Positions 36,234-44,297 of a stretch of 64,000 nucleotides of DNA are shown here, one piece after another. Source of the DNA: Desulfosporosinus orientis DSM 765 (GTDB taxonomy: Bacteria > Bacillota > Desulfitobacteriia > Desulfitobacteriales > Desulfitobacteriaceae). The stretch is taken from NCBI RefSeq assembly GCF_000235605.1, contig NC_016584.1, positions 5,767,151 to 5,831,150 on the forward strand, written 5' to 3'. A program made the translations under genes and the position numbers. The notes under the pieces were generated by a model that had not been told where the DNA came from, made no database searches, and saw only the letters and a program-made list of their open reading frames with translations. Numbering within the stretch: the stretch's first letter is position 1; each line of letters begins with the position of its first letter.

Positions 36234-37492
36234 GCTTCAAAGCACGTTTAACTTTATTCCTGGGTGTTATGGGGCCGGGAATGGTTACCGCTTTTGCTGA
36301 TAATGATGCCGGCGGCATTGCAACTTATGCTGCAGCCGGTGCCAAATACGGCTATTCACTCATCTTCACGATGCTGATAAGTACGGTCCTCCTCGCCATT
36401 GCCCAAGAAATATCGGCCCGTACAGGAGCTGTGACGGGCCGGGGACTTTCTGATTTAATTCGAGAAAACTTCGGTGTGAAATGGACTTTTTTTGCCATGA
36501 GTGTCCTGCTGATTGCCAACCTGGGGACGACTGTCTCTGAGTTTTCAGGAATTGCCACAAGTTTTGAGATTTTTGGCATAAGCAAGTATCTTTCTGTTCC
36601 TATCATGGCATTTATCATCTGGTGGCTGGTCATCAAAACGGATTATGCTAAAATGGAAAAAATCCTGCTCTTTCTGTGCTTAACCTTTTTCAGTTATGTA
36701 ATCTCCGGTTTTATGGTTAAACCCCCCTGGCCTCAAGTTCTCGTGGAATCCGTTACTCCAACCCTGTTAGGAACTCCTGCTTTTCTCTTAATGGTTATCG
36801 GCGTCATTGGAACCACGATTACTCCCTGGGGACAGTTTTATGTTCAATCTTCGGTTGTGGATAAGGGAATCACCGCCCTGGATTACCGCTATACCCGCTG
36901 GGACGTGCTAATTGGGACATTTTTTACCGGTTTTATAGCCTTCTTTATTATCGTATCCACTGCTGCCACACTTTTTGCCAACAATATCCCTATTGAGACG
37001 GCTAAAGATGTTGCCCTGGCCTTAAAACCCTTAGCCGGGGAATATGCCAGCCTATTGTTTGGCTTCGGATTGTTAGGCGCCTCAATGTTAGCTGCCTTTG
37101 TCCTGCCCCTAAGCACAGCCTATGCCGTATGCGAAGCTTTCGGCTTTGAACATGGCATCAGCAAATCCCACAAAGAAGCTCCCGTCTTCTTTAGTCTTTA
37201 CACAGTGCTTATTGTCTTGGCCGCAGTTATCGTGTTATGGCCCAAGTTATCGTTATACCATGTTATGCTGACTACTCAGGTTGTCAACGGCATCTTACTG
37301 CCGCCAATTCTCATCTTTATGGTGCTGATAGCCAGTAAGAAAAGCATCATGGGCGAATATGCCAATACCAAGTTTTTTAATATTATTTCCTGGGCATTTA
37401 CGTCAATCTTAGTCTTACTTTCCATACTCCTGCTTATATCAACCTTATTCCCCGAGTTTATCACCCATATTTTTAGTGCTATTGGGTTTTAG
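36230..37492 (+). CDS. Nramp-related magnesium transporter (NrMT type)
   Basis: A 420-residue membrane protein with about 11 segments of the SLC11/Nramp fold. Helix 1 reads FADNDAGGIATY where manganese/iron Nramps have DPGN, and helix 6 reads GTTITPWGQFYVQSS in place of the conserved MPHN methionine motif. These replacements mark the NrMT clade, which transports Mg2+ and lies under M-box control in clostridia. Its start overlaps the MgtE_N gene stop (ATGA). I infer Mg2+ import from riboswitch, partner and motif together. Confidence 0.9.
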   Translation: MSFKARLTLFLGVMGPGMVTAFADNDAGGIATYAAAGAKYGYSLIFTMLISTVLLAIAQEISARTGAVTGRGLSDLIRENFGVKWTFFAMSVLLIANLGTTVSEFSGIATSFEIFGISKYLSVPIMAFIIWWLVIKTDYAKMEKILLFLCLTFFSYVISGFMVKPPWPQVLVESVTPTLLGTPAFLLMVIGVIGTTITPWGQFYVQSSVVDKGITALDYRYTRWDVLIGTFFTGFIAFFIIVSTAATLFANNIPIETAKDVALALKPLAGEYASLLFGFGLLGASMLAAFVLPLSTAYAVCEAFGFEHGISKSHKEAPVFFSLYTVLIVLAAVIVLWPKLSLYHVMLTTQVVNGILLPPILIFMVLIASKKSIMGEYANTKFFNIISWAFTSILVLLSILLLISTLFPEFITHIFSAIGF

Positions 37493-37531
37493 GATTAAAA
37501 GCCTCTCATTTGAGGGTTCTGTCTTACCCGT

Positions 37532-37708
37532 TCAAGAAGGGATTCGGCAGGTTTTCGTAATCAAATAATATTTATTGATTAAGTGATCTAAGCGTTGGCT
37601 CATTTCAAGGATGCACGGGTCCGTTAAGCTCTTATATTTCGCTGAATTATTCAGATTCACTCGAGCAGTTTCAATCAAATTCATCAGGCAGTCCAGATCT
37701 AATTCCAC
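37532..37708 (-). CDS. Spo0E-like aspartyl-phosphate phosphatase
   Basis: A GTG-initiated ORF of 58 codons, preceded by GAAAGAGGTGTCATT. The product contains LMNLIETARVNLNN and then LEMSQRLDHLINKYY; SQxLDxLI is the catalytic signature of the Spo0E family. Spo0E proteins remove phosphate from Spo0A~P and so delay sporulation. Length and two-helix layout fit. Terminator-like repeats flank it on the low-coordinate side of nrmT. Confidence 0.85.
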   Translation of the reverse strand: MELDLDCLMNLIETARVNLNNSAKYKSLTDPCILEMSQRLDHLINKYYLITKTCRIPS

Positions 37709-37820
37709 AATGACACCTCTTTCTCAATGAGTATTTTATCTCCTCACCTGGCATATTTTAGTATATCGTCTCGCGGAAATCAAGCACCTTTTTTCCAAAG
37801 TTTATCTAAAACAACTTCTT

Positions 37821-37861
37821 TATGACAGAAGACACTGCATTTCGCAGTGCCTTCTGTCATA
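37821..37861. terminator. Strong bidirectional terminator downstream of the CBS gene
   Basis: TATGACAGAAG-A-CACTGC and GCAGTG-C-CTTCTGTCATA form a 17-bp stem with one mismatch and a five-base loop. An ATTTTT run follows on the plus strand and AAAGAAG on the other. Confidence 0.88.
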
Positions 37862-37880
37862 TTTTTATGAAATTGTATTC

Positions 37881-38294
37881 TTAAGACTTCCGCTGCAACA
37901 AAAGTTTCGAACAGTATTCAATCATTTCCCGCCGGCGGACAATCCCGATAAATACCTTTTGGTCATCAACGACGGGCACAAAGTTTTGCACAACGGCCCT
38001 TGATATTAAATCCTCTATCTCGGCATCAATGGTTACGGGCAAATTCTGAACATGTTGTTCAACTTCACTTAAGCGAATATCTTCCGTATTTTGAAATGTC
38101 AAACCCGGTGTATTTTTAAGCTTCCAGAGCAGGTCCCCTTCGGTAATGGTTCCAACGTATTTTCCCTCGTCGTCAATCAGGGGAACAGCTGAATAACTGT
38201 GATATTCCATCCTCTCTAAGGCTTGGCGCATGGTGGCATTTTCTTTTAAAAAGACGATATCTTTTTTAGGGATCAGAAAAAAGGCTACATTCAT
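37881..38294 (-). CDS. Two-CBS-domain protein
   Basis: The 137-residue protein consists only of two CBS motifs (about 8-60: KDIVFLKENATMRQALERM; 80-130: LPVTIDAEIEDLISRAV). Such stand-alone pairs bind adenosyl nucleotides. The ATG at 38294 follows GGAGTGTACACA; the frame is open 18 codons further without a ribosome site. No linked effector gene; the partner is unknown. Confidence 0.82.
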   Translation of the reverse strand: MNVAFFLIPKKDIVFLKENATMRQALERMEYHSYSAVPLIDDEGKYVGTITEGDLLWKLKNTPGLTFQNTEDIRLSEVEQHVQNLPVTIDAEIEDLISRAVVQNFVPVVDDQKVFIGIVRRREMIEYCSKLLLQRKS

Positions 38295-38402
38295 TGTGTA
38301 CACTCCATTTTGCAAATTCACTAATGTCATTTCTGTTGGTATAAGCAAATTATAACACGGAGTATGAAAATTAACTAACCCCTGAAAACCGCTTCCTTAG
38401 AT

Positions 38403-39098
38403 TCAAAGCAGTATCTCTTCTTGGCCTTTCTGGTTCAAGATGATAATTCTGCTGGGGCATCCCTTCATTGCATTTCGGAATTCATCCGTGATTTCCGGGC
38501 TATCTGCAAAGTGCATGGGAATGAAAACTTTAGGGCCAACTTTTTCGATAAAGTACTCCGCTCCTGCACTGTAGTTTTTCTCAAGTCTGGGGTCAACAGG
38601 AAAAAAAGCGATATCAATGTCCTCTGACTTGATGATTTCAATCTCTTCCTTAAATTCTCTTTCGGCCTTGGCCATCTCCTCCGGCGTATCAATCCAGTAC
38701 CACCAGTTTAAATCCCCGGCATGAAAGATACGGGTTCCTTCATCTTCTACCCAAAAGGCCACACCGATGTCCGTTGAATTGAAGGCCTTGATTTTCAAAC
38801 CCGCTGTTTCAATGGTCTCATCAGGAACCAGATAGTGTAGGTTTTCAACCCTTTGCCCGGGCCTGATATCCCGGCTGAAAATATAGTGTATATCCGGCCT
38901 GTCTTTCTGCCAATCTAGGATTACCGGATTAAAATGATCCGGATGGCTGTGAGAGCAGAAGATCACAACCTGCTTAGGGGTGGATTTAACCAGCCCTTCC
39001 GCCTCACCCTGATAGTAATCAAATAAAAGCAAGTTCTTTCGGGTTTCAACGCAAAAGCCACTGTGATATAAAAATTTAATTTTCACCGGGTTCCCCAT
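38403..39098 (-). CDS. Metallo-beta-lactamase-fold hydrolase (UlaG-like)
   Basis: The 231-residue protein has IKFLYHSGFCVET at the N-terminus and the metal motif FCSHSHPDHFNP near residue 52, with AGDLNWW near 135 and IPMHFADS near 205. This is the UlaG-like subgroup of the MBL superfamily. The ATG at 39098 follows GAGGTGATAACA. The substrate cannot be inferred. Confidence 0.85.
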   Translation of the reverse strand: MGNPVKIKFLYHSGFCVETRKNLLLFDYYQGEAEGLVKSTPKQVVIFCSHSHPDHFNPVILDWQKDRPDIHYIFSRDIRPGQRVENLHYLVPDETIETAGLKIKAFNSTDIGVAFWVEDEGTRIFHAGDLNWWYWIDTPEEMAKAEREFKEEIEIIKSEDIDIAFFPVDPRLEKNYSAGAEYFIEKVGPKVFIPMHFADSPEITDEFRNAMKGCPSRIIILNQKGQEEILL

Positions 39099-39214
39099 TG
39101 TTATCACCTCACCATGATTATACAATAATAGTTAGCACTAAGGGATAAGGATTCCAATTTTAGGATAAGGTTATTTGAAGATAACCCCACACTAAATGAG
39201 AGGCAGGATTAAGC

Positions 39215-39586
39215 ATGGAATTTCGATTTGACCATAATAACATTAACGTTTATGACCTGAACAAGAGTTTAACCTTTTACAAAAAAGCTTTGGGACTGGG
39301 TGAAGTCAAACGGCACGAGCAAGCCAACGGAGAATTTATTCTGGTTTATCTCGGGGATGGTTCTTCTCGGCATCTCTTGGAGCTTACCTGGCTAAAAGAA
39401 CGGACAGAGCCCTATAACTTAGGCGACAATGAATTCCATTTGGCTTTGCGGGTGGACGATTTTCAAGCTGCCTATGAACACCACAAGGAAATGGGCTGTA
39501 TTTGCTATGAAAACAAAGAAATGGGGATTTACTTCATTAACGATCCCGACAATTACTGGATAGAAATATTGCCGGCGGAAAAATAA
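39215..39586 (+). CDS. Glyoxalase I / VOC-family protein
   Basis: The 123-residue protein has two beta-alpha-beta-beta-beta modules. Putative metal ligands are His in FDHNNINVYDLNKSL near residue 7, Glu in RHLLELTW near 56, His in EFHLALRVDD near 76 and Glu at WIEILPAE near 119. This is the layout of lactoylglutathione lyase. AGGCAGG precedes the ATG. It is probably a methylglyoxal-detoxifying or related lyase. Confidence 0.85.
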   Translation: MEFRFDHNNINVYDLNKSLTFYKKALGLGEVKRHEQANGEFILVYLGDGSSRHLLELTWLKERTEPYNLGDNEFHLALRVDDFQAAYEHHKEMGCICYENKEMGIYFINDPDNYWIEILPAEK

Positions 39587-39628
39587 TCTCTTTACTTTAC
39601 CTAAAAAGTCATTCCACCCAGCAGCAAA

Positions 39629-39675
39629 AAGCGTTCCCCTTTTACTGTCCATATCAGTAAGCAGGGCGAACGCTT
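39629..39675. terminator. Bidirectional terminator between convergent genes
   Basis: AAGCGTTCCCC and GGGCGAACGCTT pair around about 25 bases, between the VOC gene and the next MBL gene. Confidence 0.8.
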
Positions 39676-39721
39676 GAATTTTTGCCCTTGAAGGGAGAAC
39701 CCGCTCTTCGCTTATCAAGCA

Positions 39722-40471
39722 CTAGCCTTTCACTAATGCCAGCAAGCGCTCTTTGACCTTATCTTCAAAAACTCCGCCGTGGTAACAGACCACCCTTTCA
39801 ATCTCAAAGGGAATGAGCTTCTCTAAGGACTTCCTGGCCGTTTCCATGTCCGGCGTAAACTCTGGGTTGGGTCCGGTCAATTGCCCAGCCAACACATTTA
39901 AAGCATCTCCGGCAATGAGAGTTTTGGCTTGGTTAAGGTACAAACAAATGTGTCCGGGAGTATGACCGGGGGTATGAGTGACGGTAATTCCCCCACACCA
40001 GGGCAAAACCTCCCCATCCTCGACGGTTTTGTTCACCGGGGATTTTAAGACTTCCAGGAACTTAGCCGACGCTTCCTCACGTTTCTCCTCAGGGAGATGG
40101 GCAAACATTGCTGCTAAGCGCTCTTTTGTCATCTTCAGCGGTCGTTTAACCCCTTCGATAAACGGCTTCTCTTCGTTATGAGTGATGACCTGGATTTCAT
40201 GCTCCGCTGCCTTGAGGATTTCCTGTAAGGCGCCAATATGGTCCACATCCTGATGGGTTATCACCACGTGACTTAGCCCGGAAAAGGGGACACCCGCTGC
40301 TTCCACGGCACTACGAATCTCCGGAAGCTGGCCAGGAAAGCCGGTGTCAATTAAGATAACCCTTTCCTTATCCCAAATGAGCACGGGATTTATAATCCTG
40401 CCCATATAGGAGATCTCCAGCACTCTCAATCCGCCGGTTTCTTTACTCTCCCTGGCATCAGAATATTTCAT
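39722..40471 (-). CDS. Metallo-beta-lactamase-fold hydrolase (glyoxalase II-like)
   Basis: A 249-residue MBL protein with VVITHQDVDHIGALQ near residue 75 (HxxxDH; the middle residue is Gln, not His), HTPGHTPGHICLY near 170 and AGDALN near 193. These are zinc ligands of the glyoxalase-II-like group. ATG at 40471 is favoured over GTG at 40480 because GGAGTGG lies eight bases upstream. Pairing with the VOC lyase gene could suggest a glyoxalase couple, but the genes are convergent. Confidence 0.84.
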   Translation of the reverse strand: MKYSDARESKETGGLRVLEISYMGRIINPVLIWDKERVILIDTGFPGQLPEIRSAVEAAGVPFSGLSHVVITHQDVDHIGALQEILKAAEHEIQVITHNEEKPFIEGVKRPLKMTKERLAAMFAHLPEEKREEASAKFLEVLKSPVNKTVEDGEVLPWCGGITVTHTPGHTPGHICLYLNQAKTLIAGDALNVLAGQLTGPNPEFTPDMETARKSLEKLIPFEIERVVCYHGGVFEDKVKERLLALVKG

Positions 40472-40859
40472 ATTAACCACTCCAATCCATCCTTAATTTA
40501 TTGAACCTTTCCCAGTCTCTCCTGTTCGTACTGCTCAATTCTCTATCATTCTCTCTCAGGATAAACTGCGGCGCATAGGTGCACAGGGAGGAGGACAAAT
40601 AATTCAGACTTAATACAAACAGGCACTGAACGTTACCTGCTCAGTGCTGAATAATTTACCTAAATATCTTGATGAAAGCTTCCCTAAGACAGCTCTTTAC
40701 TTTTTGCTGCCCAATACCTTATTATCTAAAGGTATTATACCTTATTCTGTCACAAAGGAAAATAGTTAGCTTAGGGCTACATATGGTACGCCAGGACCCA
40801 GATCACTTCTTGCCCACACTCTTGCCAATTAGGGGCCTCTGAATCTCCGCATCTCGAAT
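40472..40859. other. Intergenic stretch without a gene
   Basis: No convincing ORF is seen in these 388 bases. It holds an imperfect hairpin, GCACTGA/TCAGTGC (around 40623-40648), and a short AT-rich direct repeat, ATACCTTATT, near 40708 and 40738. A TCTATCATTCTCTCTC pyrimidine tract lies near 40540. Confidence 0.5.
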
Positions 40860-41651
40860 TTACCATCTATCATAAGTGGCATAGGTTTCAACCGTCTTCA
40901 TATTCGTTGTAGGAACAGGCGGCCACTCTTTGAGCCTTTCCACCATATATTCAGCCAGCTTGCTCGCGTTTTTACTGCATTTCTCCTTCACTGCCAGATC
41001 ATGTCTGGCCAGCTGGCCGAGGGCTACCAGCAGTTCCTGGAAGGTATCGGCAATGGTTTGGCAGCAAGCGGTGCATCTTTCTTCATACTTCACAGTAAAG
41101 GCTTCAGAGGCTGCTGTTTTTGGCCTGCTTTTTGATCTAGGGTTTTTTTTGACGGTTTTGTATTCTATTTTAATATCCCCAGAATTATTAGACACAGGCG
41201 TGACTTGAGTCTGCTCTTTCTCCTGAGGGGTTTGCTTCCGTTCTTTGAGAGCCTGATCCAGCTCCCGAGTGGTCATATTCTTGACATCATGCTGCAAGAT
41301 AAATTTCTCCCGCTCATCTTCTGGAATTCCCAACAGAATAATGGCTTGGTAGTATGTCAAATTCGTCTGCGCAGACGAATTTGACTGGCTGTCGTCATTG
41401 CTGGAAGCGAACAGTTTATCTCCATATTCTTCAAAGAGCTTCATCAGCCTGTTGGCTTTGCGTTGGGAATAGCTCACCGATTCCACCAGCCATTTTCCCC
41501 ATTCGCCGTGGGGGAGCAGGTCCTTGGCTTCCTTCAAGCGCTTGCCGATCTCAATAGCATTAGCAAGCATTATTTTACAAGTCTCTTGTTTGATCCTATT
41601 AATCTCAGCCGCGATGACAAGGGGAGTGCGTTCAGTGATGGGTTCGGCCAT
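40860..41651 (-). CDS. DUF3102-family protein
   Basis: The 263-residue protein starts with DUF3102: INRIKQETCKIMLANAIEIG, RLKEAKDLLPHGEWGKWL, then SYSQRKANRLMKLFEEYG. Relatives occur on mobile elements and near tRNA genes in Clostridia. A middle linker holds a perfect 30-bp DNA palindrome; the tail has a Cys-rich helix (EERCTACCQTIADTF). It lies just outside the left attachment-site copy at 41775. Function is unknown; a DNA-binding role has been suggested for the family by analogy only. Confidence 0.78.
   Translation of the reverse strand: MAEPITERTPLVIAAEINRIKQETCKIMLANAIEIGKRLKEAKDLLPHGEWGKWLVESVSYSQRKANRLMKLFEEYGDKLFASSNDDSQSNSSAQTNLTYYQAIILLGIPEDEREKFILQHDVKNMTTRELDQALKERKQTPQEKEQTQVTPVSNNSGDIKIEYKTVKKNPRSKSRPKTAASEAFTVKYEERCTACCQTIADTFQELLVALGQLARHDLAVKEKCSKNASKLAEYMVERLKEWPPVPTTNMKTVETYATYDRW
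41356..41385. repeat. Perfect 30-bp palindrome inside the DUF3102 gene
   Basis: GTCAAATTCGTCTGC followed by GCAGACGAATTTGAC is an exact palindrome with no loop. It lies in frame and encodes the linker residues NSSAQTNLT. Part of the sequence (GCAGACGA) recurs near 41690 upstream of the gene. Confidence 0.9.
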
Positions 41652-41742
41652 TTTGATTCCCCCTTTTTAATAACTTTAATTACAGCATACGCAGACGAGC
41701 TTAAGATGGTGAAGGCTTGGGTATAAAACCCACAACAAAAAA

Positions 41743-41762
41743 CGCTGCAAATCCTTGCAGCG
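41743..41762 (-). terminator. Terminator beyond the outer tRNA-Gly fragment
   Basis: CGCTGCAA-ATCC-TTGCAGCG is an 8-bp stem, followed by TTTTTTG on the minus strand. Its layout matches the terminator after the intact tRNA-Gly (54974-54996), as expected if this was the original tRNA terminator before integration. Confidence 0.75.
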
Positions 41763-41774
41763 TCTCAATTTCAT

Positions 41775-41816
41775 TGGAGCGGACGACAAGATTCGAACTC
41801 GCGACCCTCGGCTTGG
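41775..41816 (-). repeat. Attachment-site copy (tRNA-Gly 3' end), outer boundary
   Basis: These 42 bases match the 3' end of tRNA-Gly(CCC) at 55009-55050 with a single mismatch (A for G at 41788). The match starts at the CCA end and stops in the anticodon arm, after which the sequence diverges. It is the far boundary of the outer islet. Confidence 0.88.
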
Positions 41817-41850
41817 AAATTCGATTCCAATATTCGACTTTAGCATAAAA

Positions 41851-42245
41851 TCACTGCCGGTTAATAGTAAACTGTTCACTTTGTATCCTGTAAGCTAAAT
41901 GAGAAAGAACTTCCATACCATCTATCTGACGAATAATCGTATCAAAATCTGCTTCCTCATTGAAATTCTCATGTTTGTGTTTCATTAATATATCGCGACA
42001 CTCATCAACTATGTCTAAACACCACTGCAAAAACATTTCAGGAGAATCAACACCTGGGAACCTATCTCCTCATCAGTGTACACGTAATTACAGTTTCCTT
42101 CGGTCTTGATAGTGTACAACGGTCCAGCAAGATAATCCCTTAGCCTCTCTAAATCCCACCATATGTCAATAAATCTCTCCGTCTTTAAAATAGGTCTGCA
42201 AAAAGATATATAAAATAATTTTCTAAACAATTGTAGATCATTCAT
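41851..42245 (-). pseudogene. Small unknown gene with a frameshift (possible immunity-type protein)
   Basis: Two minus-strand frames join near 42060 (GAGGAGATAGGTTCC). The first reads MNDLQLFRKLFYISFCRPIL to YVYTDEE; the second continues RFPGVDSPEMFLQWCLDIV to a QSEQFTINRQ end. Together they make a coherent acidic protein of about 130 residues. Its size and lack of motif resemble immunity proteins of polymorphic toxins, but that is a guess. One indel separates the frames. Confidence 0.55.
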
Positions 42246-42332
42246 TTTAAGTATCATTCCTTTCGCTGTGCATAAGGTCACAAAATTCAATGCAATTTTT
42301 TAAGCTCTAAGAATATCTAGTTTTCTATTTAA

Positions 42333-42563
42333 TCAGTTACACTGTCAAGAGAATCCGCTCCGATATTCCCAACCCAAACATATACTTTATCATAATGTGG
42401 TGTTACGGTGATCGGTACACCATTTGGCAATGACCTTTGTTCAGACTCAGGAGAATTTGTATATATTTTTGGAGTTGGCAAAAGCATAGCAGATGAATTT
42501 ATATTTTCTATACCTCTATCTGCTGCAATTACCGGTGAAGTGTGGGGTTTTACGTCATTTCGT
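42333..42563 (-). pseudogene. Remnant of a secreted-protein-like gene
   Basis: An open stretch without a proper start codon reads KPHTSPVIAADRGIEN ... PKIYTNSPESEQRSLPNG ... VYVWVGNIGADSLDSVTD and then stops. No family recognised. It looks like the C-terminal piece of a larger protein. 42246-42332 and 42564-42735 hold only a terminator and AT-rich sequence. Confidence 0.35.
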
Positions 42564-42603
42564 TGGCCCTACCCCTTTTTTGAAAATATTATTTATTAAT
42601 TTA

Positions 42604-42657
42604 CAGCCATCCGAGATGAGGACTTTCTTTAAATGCAAAATCCCCCTCGGATGGCTG
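42604..42657. terminator. Terminator-like hairpin
   Basis: CAGCCATCCGA and TCGGATGGCTG form an 11-bp stem with a long loop of about 32 bases, between the remnant gene and the C39 pseudogene. Confidence 0.6.
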
Positions 42658-42735
42658 CTTCAGGTTATTTTTGAAACTAAGACAATTGTAATTTATCATA
42701 ATAAAATCATGCCAAGCAAATGGTAACTATGGCAT

Positions 42736-43313
42736 CTATTCTTGGCTGGTCTCGCCTGGTCTAACATATGCTCCTTGTACAGTTCCGACTACTGAACTAT
42801 CATAGCTAACATAAACACTTCCATCACAACCTGTATCACGAACAACCATATAGGGACTGGTTCCACTCGTACTATATCCGATACAAGCCATACTATGATT
42901 TCCAAATCCATCAGGATAACTTGGAGCAGTTGCTAAGTCTTCAATTAAAGTTTTTGTAGTAATATCTTCAAGTAGATCTTCATAACTAAATCTCAATACC
43001 ATTGCTGCGCTTGTTGATGTACAACCTTTATATCACTCATAATCAGGCACCCCTAATAATATTCTTTTTGTTACAGTTAAAGGAGTAATCATAGAAGATA
43101 TAGACGCTTTTTGGCTTAGATTTTCTCTATTTTTTCAGCAATATCAGGTTTTGAAGAAATATACTTTCTATTTTTTGAATTATCCATGCGAAATTTAATT
43201 TCTGTATCTCCTAAATTTGTATTGGTTGTAAGATCATGATACTTTCCGTTTGATGATTCAAGTAAATAATAACCTCCAACACCATCGTAAATGCAAGTTT
43301 GGGTACCCCTTTA
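42736..43313 (-). pseudogene. C39-like cysteine peptidase pseudogene
   Basis: The minus strand reads GYYLLESSNGKYHDLTTN, then LLGVPDYE-stop-YKGCTSTSAAMVLRFSY, GFGNHSMACIGYSTSG and VYVSYDSSVVG. GCxxTSAAM is the catalytic Cys motif and NHSMACIGY the catalytic His region of the C39-like peptidase family. A TGA at 43033-43035 replaces an expected Trp, and one frameshift lies near 43115 (GAGAAAATCTAAGCC). With both lesions the product cannot be made intact. Confidence 0.78.
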
Positions 43314-43517
43314 AATTCAAGAGACATTTACCACGTCCTTCCATATGTAGATGTTTTTGTATATAATAAATTTGTGCCAAATTTTAGAATGGTTACACAT
43401 GCTTCGTAAACAAGAAAGAAGGGTTAGAATGTTTAATAAAGTTTTTTATCAGTATTTTTTTTAATAGGAGCTCTATTATTGTCAACCCCAGTTCAAAATT
43501 CCCCAATTAGCTGTTTA

Positions 43518-44297
43518 CTAGTCGGTCGGAGTGAACTCCAATTTACTGGGATCATAAAAACCTGCTTTTTTCTTTTCTTTCACCCTGTAGCTATCTCCCT
43601 TAATATTAATGGTCGTAGAGTGGTGTAATAGGCGGTCAAGAATCGCCGTTGCGACGATATTATCACCAAATACATCTCCCCATTCTCCGTATGATTTATT
43701 CGAAGTTAGGATAATCGATCCCTTTTCGTAACGGCTAGAGATGATCTGAAAGAAATAATGCGCCGTTTCATCATCCATTCCTGCATACCCAACTTCATCG
43801 ATGATCAAGATGCCGGGTTTACATAGAGTTTTAATCTTGCGGTGAATCCGCCCGGAGATGATGTTCTCCTTAATCATTGCAATCAGCTCATGGGCGCTTA
43901 GAAAGTAAGCCGTATAACCGTTTTTAATCGCTTCAACCGCAAGGCCTACCGCCAGATGGGTTTTGCCTACACCTGGCGGCCCGAGGAATACTACATTTTC
44001 AGCGCGGGCTACAAAGCCTAGGGTTTTCAGTTCATTGATCTTTCGAGCGTTAGCACTAGGCTGAAAATCAAAGTCGAATTGTTCCAGTGTTTTCACATAG
44101 GGAAGTTTCGCCAGTTTCATGTTAGCCTTGGCAGCCCGGTCGCGCTTAGCTTCAATCTCAGCCCATAACAACTTGTCCAGAAATTCTAGATAAGATATAC
44201 TACCTTTAGAAGCTTCTTCTGCGTGGTGGTCATACACAGCGTTCATATGGATCAGGCCGAGAATTTCACAAGCCTGATTTAAACGTTCCTGAATCAT
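43518..44297 (-). CDS. istB: IS21 helper ATPase IstB (element A)
   Basis: A 259-residue AAA+ protein with Walker A in FLGPPGVGKTHLAVGLA near residue 108 and Walker B in GILIIDEVGYAGM near 165, then SRYEKGSIILTSN. IstB helps transposase target DNA capture. It overlaps istA by four bases. No lesion is seen. Confidence 0.95.
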   Translation of the reverse strand: MIQERLNQACEILGLIHMNAVYDHHAEEASKGSISYLEFLDKLLWAEIEAKRDRAAKANMKLAKLPYVKTLEQFDFDFQPSANARKINELKTLGFVARAENVVFLGPPGVGKTHLAVGLAVEAIKNGYTAYFLSAHELIAMIKENIISGRIHRKIKTLCKPGILIIDEVGYAGMDDETAHYFFQIISSRYEKGSIILTSNKSYGEWGDVFGDNIVATAILDRLLHHSTTINIKGDSYRVKEKKKAGFYDPSKLEFTPTD

